Source: Candidatus Rokuibacteriota bacterium (lineage in GTDB: Bacteria; Methylomirabilota; Methylomirabilia; Rokubacteriales; CSP1-6). From it: DNA of 8,383 nt. The translations under genes were made by a program, and so were the position numbers. How positions within the stretch are numbered: the stretch's first letter is position 1; each line of letters starts with the position of its first letter. This document shows, piece by piece, positions 1 through 5,631 of this stretch. The notes below the pieces were generated by a model that was given only the letters and a program-made list of their open reading frames with translations, was not told where the DNA came from and did not search any database. The stretch covers positions 1 to 8,383 of the forward strand of contig QHRS01000021.1 of NCBI GenBank assembly GCA_003221435.1. Direction: 5' to 3'.

Positions 1-840
1 GAGCCCGATCGCGCCACCGACGAGATGGTGTTGTTCATGGTGATGAACGCTTCGTCGGTGACGCTGGTGCCCATCTCGATCATGACGTTCCGCGCGCAGC
101 TCGGCGCCAAGAATCCCGCCGATGTGTTCGTGCCCATCCTGATCGCCACCTACATCAGCGATCTCTCCGGCTTGCTGATCGTCGCCGCGATCCAGAAGCT
201 GAACCTGTGGAATCGCGTGGTGCTCGCCTGGCTCGGAACGCTGACCTTGGCGGTGGCCGCGCTGGTGTGGCATTTCTCGCAGCTCTCCCCGGCCGCGGTG
301 GCACAGCAGTCAGGCGTGCTCGCGAACGCCGTCCTGATCGGGCTCGTGGCGTCGTTCCTGGTGGCCGGCGCAAGGCGCAGGCTGCCGCTCTACGAAACGT
401 TCATCGAGGGCGCCAAGGAAGGGTTCGGCGTCGCGATCGGCATCGTGCCCTATCTCGTGGCGATCCTGGTCGCGGTGGGGGTGCTGCGTGCGAGTGGCGC
501 GCTCGAAGCGTTCCTGGCGGCCATCAAGGCCGGCGTGGGCCACTTGAACCTGGACACCCGCTGGGTCGATGCCATGCCGACCGCGCTCATCAAGCCGCTC
601 TCCGGCGGCGGAGCGCGGGGGATGATGGTGGACACGATGAAGGCGCTGGGAGCGGACTCGTTCGCCGGCCGACTCTCCTGCGTCATCCAGGGCAGCACGG
701 AGACGACGTTCTACGTGCTGGCGGTGTACTTCGGCTCGGTCGGCATCAAGAAGACCCGCTACGCGCTCGGCTGCGCGCTCGCCGGGGAATTCATCGGCGT
801 GCTCGCGGCAATCGGCGTGACGTACCTGTTCTTCGGGTAG
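1..840 (+). CDS. Fused SpmA/SpmB-type Gate-domain membrane protein, 5' partial
   Basis: The frame is open from base 1 (E-P-D-R-A-T-D-E before the first Met at base 25), so the true start lies upstream; 279 residues are visible. The first part, with NASSVTLVP and a following ISDLSG stretch, matches the C-terminal end of SpmA. After a linker, the segment from YETFIEGAKEGFG to the end is a whole SpmB: IVPYLVAILVAVGVLRASGA, then KPLSGGGARGMM, then QGSTETTFYVLAVYFGSVGI. Both halves belong to the nucleoside-recognition/Gate family (Pfam Gate). Several hydrophobic membrane spans are visible, so it is an inner-membrane protein. In Bacillus, SpmA and SpmB are separate and act in spore-core dehydration. 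The single-chain form is common in Gram-negative non-sporulators, where its transport or gating substrate is unknown. Family assignment is firm; the role here is not established. Confidence 0.92.
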   Translation, partial: EPDRATDEMVLFMVMNASSVTLVPISIMTFRAQLGAKNPADVFVPILIATYISDLSGLLIVAAIQKLNLWNRVVLAWLGTLTLAVAALVWHFSQLSPAAVAQQSGVLANAVLIGLVASFLVAGARRRLPLYETFIEGAKEGFGVAIGIVPYLVAILVAVGVLRASGALEAFLAAIKAGVGHLNLDTRWVDAMPTALIKPLSGGGARGMMVDTMKALGADSFAGRLSCVIQGSTETTFYVLAVYFGSVGIKKTRYALGCALAGEFIGVLAAIGVTYLFFG

Positions 841-843
841 GCG

Positions 844-883
844 CACGGCGTCTCGCGCATCCCGTATGTTGGCGCGCGCCGTG
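844..883. terminator. Hairpin between convergent genes, possible bidirectional terminator
   Basis: CACGGCG at 844-850 pairs perfectly with CGCCGTG at 877-883. After a 3-nt bulge the stem continues with CGCGC (854-858) against GCGCG (872-876), giving 12 pairs and a 13-nt loop. It starts just after the stop of the Spm-like gene and lies beyond the stop of the minus-strand lipoprotein gene, which is where a shared terminator would sit. There is no T-tract on either side, so intrinsic termination is an inference. Confidence 0.35.
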
Positions 884-928
884 GGGGATGTGAACCCCGA
901 ACCTTGCCACCACGAACGGCGGGCCGAC

Positions 929-1672
929 TCAGTCCAGGTACCGAAGTATCGCGTGACCCCACGTGGTGCCCAACAGGGAGTCACACTCGGCGGAGTCGGC
1001 CGTGCGTGCGAGCGGCGCGGGGCGGAATCCACCATTGAATCTCTCGCTCATCAACTGCCAAGCCCGCCACGCCGCGCGGGATCGTGCAGCCGGCGAAGGC
1101 GGCGTTTCGTGGATGACCACTTCGATCCAATTCAGGATGAACCATCGCGTGGAATCGGGCGGCTCGGTCGCGAACGAGGCATCACCGCGCAACAAAATGA
1201 ATCCGGTGAAGCCGCCGAAGTGCAGGGTATCCGAGGGAGTCCGGATCACCACCGATGCGTTGCCGAAGACCTCACGCTCATGGATCGAGTCTCGGGGGAC
1301 GGTTTGCACCCAGACCGAGTCGAGCCGCACATCGATCGAAACCGCGGGCGGGTGGCTTCTGCTACCGAGGCGGAAAAGGCGAGCCGCCGCGATCAATGTG
1401 CTGTCGAGATCCGGGCCGATCTGGAAGAAGGCGTTCCCGGCGCTGTCGGCGCAGACGCTGCCGTAGGAGAAAATTGGCGCGAGGCAGGAGCGGAATGCAA
1501 CGGTGTCGCGCTGCACCCAGGCGTTGCGAAACCGTTCCACCACCGCGGTCGGAGACTCGACTCGCACAATCGGGCGGGTGGGATTCTTCGAGCACCCGAG
1601 CAGCGCCAGCAGGACCATGGCGGCTAGGAAGCCGGCGGCGAGAACGGGCGAGGGTCGGAGAAATGGGCGCAT
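929..1672 (-). CDS. Predicted lipoprotein of unknown function
   Basis: The protein is 247 residues from the ATG at 1672. I chose this start because it opens directly on a lipoprotein signal peptide: a short Arg/Pro n-region, a hydrophobic core, and the lipobox LLGC with the lipidated Cys at residue 27. In-frame upstream starts at 1741 (ATG) and 1771 (GTG) would bury that signal; no strong Shine-Dalgarno helps decide. After a short linker comes an amphipathic stretch at about 41-60 (VVERFRNAWVQRDTVAF), and at 177-182 a WFILNW strand. This helix-then-strand layout resembles NTF2/SnoaL-like domains of small exported lipoproteins, but that fold is only inferred. About 60 further residues form a C-terminal tail with one Cys. 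The gene is convergent with the Spm-like gene and divergent from the FG-GAP gene. I do not recognise a specific function. Confidence 0.72.
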   Translation of the reverse strand: MRPFLRPSPVLAAGFLAAMVLLALLGCSKNPTRPIVRVESPTAVVERFRNAWVQRDTVAFRSCLAPIFSYGSVCADSAGNAFFQIGPDLDSTLIAAARLFRLGSRSHPPAVSIDVRLDSVWVQTVPRDSIHEREVFGNASVVIRTPSDTLHFGGFTGFILLRGDASFATEPPDSTRWFILNWIEVVIHETPPSPAARSRAAWRAWQLMSERFNGGFRPAPLARTADSAECDSLLGTTWGHAILRYLD

Positions 1673-1907
1673 GGCGGATCGCGGTCGGTTCCGCGTCTCG
1701 CCCCATAGTACACCGATAGGGCGCGCGATTTCAGGGCTCATCCACCCGCCCCGCGCGTGCAGCGCCGGCACCGCGGCAGAACAGGCGTTCAGCAGAACGC
1801 GAGCGGGATGGAGCGTCCCGCCGCCGAGGCTGATCCCGGCTGGAATCCTCAGCCCTGCGCCGAACTACCACCGGAGACCACCTCGGCGCGGCACCGCCGC
1901 ACGCTGC

Positions 1908-1947
1908 TTACCACCTACTTGCCACCAACACCGCCCCCAGGTGGTAA
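1908..1947. repeat. Perfect 9-bp inverted repeat TTACCACCT/AGGTGGTAA
   Basis: The arms are 1908-1916 and 1939-1947 with a 22-nt spacer, 27 bases before the FG-GAP start codon. Further ACCACC copies lie at 1867-1872 and 1877-1882. A possible promoter overlaps the repeat: TTGCCA (1919-1924) follows the left arm and TAAACT (1945-1950) overlaps the right arm, but the 20-nt spacing is long. It could be a DNA operator instead of an RNA stem; the two readings compete. Confidence 0.5.
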
Positions 1948-1960
1948 ACTGGATGCTCCT

Positions 1961-1967
1961 GAGGGGG
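1961..1967 (+). promoter_or_regulatory. Ribosome binding site of the FG-GAP gene
   Basis: GAGGGGG lies 7 bases before the ATG at 1975 and supports that start. Its five G residues are complementary to CCCCC at 1934-1938, so access could depend on leader folding. Confidence 0.7.
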
Positions 1968-1974
1968 CTCCACG

Positions 1975-4419
1975 ATGGTGCGCGCGGCTCTGCTGGTCTG
2001 GACGCTGGTGTCCTTTGCTCCCGTCCTCGCTCATTCTTCCGATCTCTTCACCACCCCGTACCGCGCCTACCTTTTGCCCGATGCGTTCGCGGTAGGCGAC
2101 GTCAACGGCGACTCCAAGCTCGACGTCGTGAGCGACCAGGGCTATCGCCTGGGACTGGGAGATGGAACCCTGGGGCCACTCGTTCCATTCGGCGATGTCA
2201 CATATGGTCAGGTGGTCGTCGCGGACATCAACCTCGACGGGTACGGTGATGTGATTCAGTTGGACTCCCCCTATCCAGGTCAGTCGTCCGGCATTCGCAT
2301 CCGCTTGGGATCCGCGGCCGGTCCCGGTGCGCTGGGTCCCTTGCACGGACTCAAGGACCCGCAACCTCGACTGCGGGTCCGCGACATGAACGCCGATGGC
2401 AAGCCCGACCTGGTCGTTGCGAGCCCCATGGATTCCTTGAAGGTGCTAATCGGCGACGGGCTCGGAGGCTTTCCCGAATCGACGACGGTACTCTCGGGGG
2501 TCGATCCGATAAACGTGGTCGTCGGAGACTTCAATCGAGACGGCATTCCGGATGCAGCGGTACTCAGCTATCGCTACCTTCAGCCGGGTTATGTATCCAT
2601 CCATCTCGGCCTGGGGGCCGGTGTGCTAGGAACTCGTCACGATTACGCCCTTCCCTCGGAGACCTCCGGCGGGCTCGTCGCCGCAGACGTCAATGGCGAC
2701 GGGCCGCTGGATCTGATCGCTTCAGGCTACCCCGGCGCCGTGCTCCGCGGGCGCGGAGATGGCACCTTCGAACCAGCAGCTCCTCTCGCAGGCACCGAGG
2801 CCCTCGTGTGCTCCGGAGATTTCGATGGGGACGGGCTCATCGACCTGGCCAGTTACCCGGGGGGAAACGTCATCACGGTCCAATGGCAAACGCCATCGGG
2901 GACGCTCGATTCCGAGACGCTCCCCGTGGACCTCGCCGGGTCCGAGGGTTTCTATGAGCTCGCTGCAGCAGATTTGGACGGGAACGGCAGGGCTGACCTG
3001 GTGGGTGGGATTGGGCACGAGGTCCGGATCTTCTCGGGCAACCCGTCCCGGGTCTTCGGGACTCCAGGTTTTCTGTCGAACAACGGAACCGCCGTGCATC
3101 ACTTGATCGATGTGGCAGATGTCGACGGAGACGCCCTGCCGGACTACGTGGGATGGGTCTATCAAGGGGCTCCCATTGGAATCGCCACGGGCCAATTCTG
3201 GATTGCGAAGGGGCTGGGTGACGGCAACTTCGCGCCCGTGGACTCGTTTTCGCTCGGCCCCGGGAACGTCGTGGAATCCGCTCGGATCGGTGACGTGAAT
3301 GGCGACGGCCGGCCGGACTTGGTCGCGACGGAAGCCATCGATTGCGGATTTCGCTGCTACGGGCCGGCGAACGGGATGGTTTTCGTGTCAGACGCCGCCG
3401 GAAGGTTCACCCAGAGCCGCGAACTGTCGAAACTTCGTCCCTCGCCTGGGCTGAGGATCGGTGACGTGAACGGCGATGGCTACGGGGACATCGTGACCCT
3501 GATCATCAGCTCCACGAGCGGTTACCCCACCATTTCGGTCATCCTGGGGGCGCCGGGGGGCCCCACAGACGCAGATGTCCAGACCGAGGTGCCGGGAGCG
3601 ATCGTGGGCAACTTCGCTCTGGCGGACGTCAACCATGATGGCCGGGCCGACGTTGCCACCTACGACGGGATCCGCCTCGCACGGGCTGACGGCACGTTCG
3701 CCGCGGCGATTCCCTTCCCTTCCGGATGGCTTGGGCGCCCCACGATCGCGGACCTCGATGGCGATGGCATCCCGGATCTGATGGTTCTTGTGGGTGATAG
3801 CAACGGCAAAATGCACTTGAAAGTTGGGCGTGGGCGGGGCGACGGCAGCTTCGATCCCGTGTTCGCGTTCGACTATCCGAACGATAACGGCCTGGCTGGC
3901 GCGGGGGAGTATGACGACCTAGTCCATGTCGGTGACTTCGACGGCGATGGCCGCGCCGACATCATGTTCAGCGACACTCCCGGATCGACCCTGTTGCTCG
4001 GGCGCGGCGGTTTCACGTTCGACGCGACGGCGATTCTCGGGGTGCATGGCCTGCCCGCAGACGTGGACCACGACGGTCGGCTCGACCTGGTCACCACTGC
4101 CTGGACCTATTTCAACAATGGCGCTCGAAACGCAGTCTCCGTGACGCCAAGTGTCGGAAGCGGCTCGCCCATGCTTGCTCTTGCCGGGCCCAATCCCGTG
4201 ACGACCTTGTTGAAAGCGCGGATTGCGGCGCTGCTCGTGCCCGCCAGGCTCGAGCTGTGGGACATCGCGGGCCGGCGGGTACGCTCGCTTGCGATCGCGC
4301 CCTCGAGCAAACCCCAGACCACCCCAATGCCCGTAGCGGGGTTGGCGCCGGGCGCCTACATTCTGGCGCTCCGCAGTGCGGACCGAGTGGCAACGAGACG
4401 CGTCACGATCTTGCGTTGA
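1975..4419 (+). CDS. Exported FG-GAP/VCBS repeat protein with C-terminal sorting-like domain
   Basis: The protein has 814 residues. The N-terminus is a Sec signal peptide (hydrophobic core at about 4-18, likely cut after VLA at residue 19). Fourteen copies of the calcium-loop motif D-x-[DN]-x-D-G-x-x-D follow, beginning near residues 41, 83, 136, 184, 237, 281, 332, 381, 439, 496, 550, 592, 653 and 695, about 50 residues apart. This is the FG-GAP/VCBS (integrin-alpha-like) beta-propeller family; 14 blades would suit two seven-bladed propellers. Copies 7 (DLDGNG) and 8 (DVDGDALPD) are slightly degenerate. From about 730 to the end comes a module with GPNPV, then LELWDIAGRRVRSL, then LAPGAYILALRSA and a basic end. 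This resembles the FlgD-Ig-like or type IX secretion tail of FCB bacteria. The protein is therefore likely secreted or surface-anchored and calcium-binding. The ligand is unknown. Confidence 0.93.
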   Translation: MVRAALLVWTLVSFAPVLAHSSDLFTTPYRAYLLPDAFAVGDVNGDSKLDVVSDQGYRLGLGDGTLGPLVPFGDVTYGQVVVADINLDGYGDVIQLDSPYPGQSSGIRIRLGSAAGPGALGPLHGLKDPQPRLRVRDMNADGKPDLVVASPMDSLKVLIGDGLGGFPESTTVLSGVDPINVVVGDFNRDGIPDAAVLSYRYLQPGYVSIHLGLGAGVLGTRHDYALPSETSGGLVAADVNGDGPLDLIASGYPGAVLRGRGDGTFEPAAPLAGTEALVCSGDFDGDGLIDLASYPGGNVITVQWQTPSGTLDSETLPVDLAGSEGFYELAAADLDGNGRADLVGGIGHEVRIFSGNPSRVFGTPGFLSNNGTAVHHLIDVADVDGDALPDYVGWVYQGAPIGIATGQFWIAKGLGDGNFAPVDSFSLGPGNVVESARIGDVNGDGRPDLVATEAIDCGFRCYGPANGMVFVSDAAGRFTQSRELSKLRPSPGLRIGDVNGDGYGDIVTLIISSTSGYPTISVILGAPGGPTDADVQTEVPGAIVGNFALADVNHDGRADVATYDGIRLARADGTFAAAIPFPSGWLGRPTIADLDGDGIPDLMVLVGDSNGKMHLKVGRGRGDGSFDPVFAFDYPNDNGLAGAGEYDDLVHVGDFDGDGRADIMFSDTPGSTLLLGRGGFTFDATAILGVHGLPADVDHDGRLDLVTTAWTYFNNGARNAVSVTPSVGSGSPMLALAGPNPVTTLLKARIAALLVPARLELWDIAGRRVRSLAIAPSSKPQTTPMPVAGLAPGAYILALRSADRVATRRVTILR

Positions 4420-4510
4420 TTTGAGCGACGCCGGTGAGACATTTTTAGTCCATGTTGGCTATCCTGAGAATGTGCAGCTTCTCGGCGTGCGGTTCGCTAC
4501 CCTCCGTAAC

Positions 4511-4543
4511 GGTCGAGCCGTGTGCCGACGGCCTCGAACGACC
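4511..4543. terminator. Stem-loop between convergent genes, weak terminator candidate
   Basis: CGAGCCGT (4514-4521) pairs with ACGGCCTCG (4528-4536) with one bulged C, and the flanking GGT/ACC can extend it. It lies in the 164-base gap between the ends of the FG-GAP gene and the hydrolase gene. There is no T-tract beside it. A five-T run at 4442-4446 follows the FG-GAP stop, but only weak stems precede that run. Confidence 0.25.
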
Positions 4544-4583
4544 GCGACTGTGGTTCGGCGCGGGCCACGGAATCTCGCCGGTT

Positions 4584-5369
4584 CTACTTCAGGTCCTTGC
4601 GAAACATCGCCACCATCGCGGCCCACGACTTCCGGTCGGCGCTGGCGTTGTAGGCGAGCTGAGGCATGCCGTACTTGGCGGCATCGGGGTTCGTGAAACC
4701 GTGCTTGGCGCCCGGGTAGCGGATGACGCGGAAGTTGGCGCCCGCGGCCTTCATCTCGCTCTCGAACTTCGCGACCTGGTCGGGCGTGACGAACGGATCG
4801 TCGGTCCCGGTCATGACCAGGATCGGCGCCTTGATCTTGCCCGGCTCGGCCGGGTGTTGGGTCGCCAGCGAGCCGTGGAAGGTCGCGACCGCACCCAGGT
4901 CCGCGCCCCTCCGCGCCATCTCGAGCACCACCCCGCCGCCGAAGCAGTAGCCGATGGCGCCGATGTGCCGGGCGTCCACGTGCGGATCCGCTTCGAGCTG
5001 GGCGTGCGCGGCGTTGAAGCGCGCGGCCTCCACCTCGGGGTCCTTGGTCGCCTCGGCCGCGAAGGTCTGGGCGTCCTGGGGGTGGGTGGTCACCTTGCCG
5101 TCGCCGTACATGTCGAGCGCGAAGCCGACGAAGCCGGCGCGGGCCAGCCGCTCCGCCTGGTTCCGCGCGTGCTCGTTCAGGCCCCACCACTCGTGGACCA
5201 CGAGCACCCCCGGCCGCTTGCCCTTGACCGCGTCGTCCCACGCGAGGAATCCGTGCAGCTTGGTGCTGTCTTGCAAGTATTCGACCTCGCGCGTCTTGAC
5301 GGCCGCCGATGTGATGGTCGCGATCGAGAGGGCCGCCGCGACGAGGATCGAGATGCGCCAGCGATTCAT
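4584..5369 (-). CDS. Exported dienelactone hydrolase family protein
   Basis: The protein is 261 residues from the ATG at 5369, a start fixed by GGAGG four bases upstream. A Sec signal peptide spans about residues 1-21 (cut near TSA/A), so the enzyme probably works in the periplasm or outside the cell; classical DLH enzymes are cytoplasmic. The body is an alpha/beta-hydrolase of the DLH family. HEWWGLN carries the conserved Glu (E60, like E36 of DLH), GYCFGG holds the nucleophile Cys142, TGTDDPFV holds the acid Asp191, and GAKHGF holds His223. The triad is therefore complete and uses Cys rather than Ser. DLH hydrolyses dienelactone in chloroaromatic breakdown, but most exported relatives have unknown ester or lactone substrates, and no aromatic pathway genes are nearby. 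The gene is convergent with the FG-GAP gene and appears monocistronic. Confidence 0.9.
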   Translation of the reverse strand: MNRWRISILVAAALSIATITSAAVKTREVEYLQDSTKLHGFLAWDDAVKGKRPGVLVVHEWWGLNEHARNQAERLARAGFVGFALDMYGDGKVTTHPQDAQTFAAEATKDPEVEAARFNAAHAQLEADPHVDARHIGAIGYCFGGGVVLEMARRGADLGAVATFHGSLATQHPAEPGKIKAPILVMTGTDDPFVTPDQVAKFESEMKAAGANFRVIRYPGAKHGFTNPDAAKYGMPQLAYNASADRKSWAAMVAMFRKDLK

Positions 5370-5373
5370 CGTG

Positions 5374-5378
5374 CCTCC
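5374..5378 (-). promoter_or_regulatory. Ribosome binding site deciding the hydrolase start
   Basis: CCTCC on the plus strand reads GGAGG on the minus strand, four bases before the ATG at 5369. It favours that start over the in-frame GTG at 5408, which would add 13 residues in front of the signal peptide. Confidence 0.7.
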
Positions 5379-5417
5379 GAGGTTGTGAGGTATGCAGCCC
5401 AGGTCCACATGGCGCGA

Positions 5418-5446
5418 AGGATGTTCGGTGACTATCGAAGCGTCAA
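5418..5446 (-). promoter_or_regulatory. Weak sigma70-like promoter candidate for the hydrolase gene
   Basis: On the minus strand TTGACG (5446-5441) is followed after 17 bases by CATCCT (5423-5418). The -35 matches the consensus at five of six bases; the -10 matches at only three. It lies about 50 bases before the start codon. The evidence is consensus matching alone. Confidence 0.25.
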
Positions 5447-5599
5447 GCCCTATCGACCAACCCGGACTGGGCGCTGCTTAGGCGGGTCCTCTGCGACTGG
5501 CGCTTCTTGGATCGCGAAAGCGACTGCTCGCGCTACTGGGTGCGCGCGGGTGCGGCCGAGCTCATCGTGCGGGAGCTGCCGGGCTCGTCACCGCACTGA
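5428..5599 (+). pseudogene. Small coding-like remnant with a frame interruption, function unknown
   Basis: The frame ending at the TGA at 5597 is open from 5432. Its segment from 5465 reads DWALLRRVLCDWRFLDRESD and continues to the C-terminus RELPGSSPH. Nearly all its codons end in G or C, as in the real genes here. It has no ATG or GTG start upstream in frame. The GTG at 5428 opens a different frame, reading TIEASSPIDQPG, which stops at 5479; one frameshift between about 5455 and 5478 would join the two into a protein of roughly 56 residues. This could be a decayed gene, a sequencing indel, or chance. I do not recognise the product. It lies between the hydrolase and flavoprotein genes. Confidence 0.3.
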
Positions 5600-5631
5600 G
5601 ATCACGCTGTCATTCAGGGGTCACTGCCGGC

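Larger units (their letters stand above)
1785..1968 (+). promoter_or_regulatory. Candidate structured 5' leader of the FG-GAP gene, with a pseudoknot over the Shine-Dalgarno
   Basis: Five non-overlapping stems can form in order. They are 1785-1790/1795-1800 (6 bp, 4-nt loop), 1803-1808/1816-1821 (6 bp), 1828-1833/1849-1854 (6 bp), 1855-1863/1883-1891 (9 bp including one G-T) and 1908-1916/1939-1947 (9 bp, perfect). The loop of the last stem ends in GCCCCC (1933-1938), which is complementary to GGGGGC (1963-1968) and so covers the Shine-Dalgarno. This is a classic H-type pseudoknot order: loop 1 has 16 nt, no base separates the two stems, and loop 3 has 15 nt. In addition, AGGTGGT (1939-1945) can pair either with ACCACCT at 1910-1916 or with ACCACCT at 1877-1883, so alternative folds are possible. 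All pairings are seen in the sequence. Transcription from upstream and any regulatory role are inferred, and GC-rich DNA yields such stems by chance. Confidence 0.33.
1673..1974. other. Divergent intergenic region rich in inverted repeats
   Basis: This 302-base stretch separates the divergent lipoprotein and FG-GAP genes and must hold the promoters of both. No ORF in it looks coding; the part up to 1771 could be read as an N-terminal extension of the lipoprotein, but that would bury its signal peptide. From 1785 on it holds five consecutive perfect or near-perfect inverted repeats, annotated separately. I found no convincing promoter for the lipoprotein gene. Confidence 0.6.

Noticed and set aside
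884..928. tRNA-like 3' half on the minus strand (GGTTCGGGGTTCACATCCCC followed by a GCGCGCCA end)
   Set aside because: No matching acceptor, D-arm or anticodon stem lies upstream and the T-stem does not pair over 5 bp with a 7-nt loop. No att-like repeat or integrase is present.
310..1035. 241-residue minus-strand frame
   Set aside because: It is antisense to the Spm-like gene and the sequence is low-complexity Arg/Ala/His-rich, typical of a shadow frame.
1757..2095. 112-residue plus-strand frame across the intergenic region
   Set aside because: It overlaps the FG-GAP gene start in another frame, lacks a good ribosome site and has no protein-like composition.
1975..4419. Tandem DNA repeats within the FG-GAP gene
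   Set aside because: The repeated GGTGACGTGAACGGCGA-like stretches follow from the recurring calcium-loop codons; spacing is irregular and the spacers differ, so they are protein repeats, not a CRISPR or satellite.
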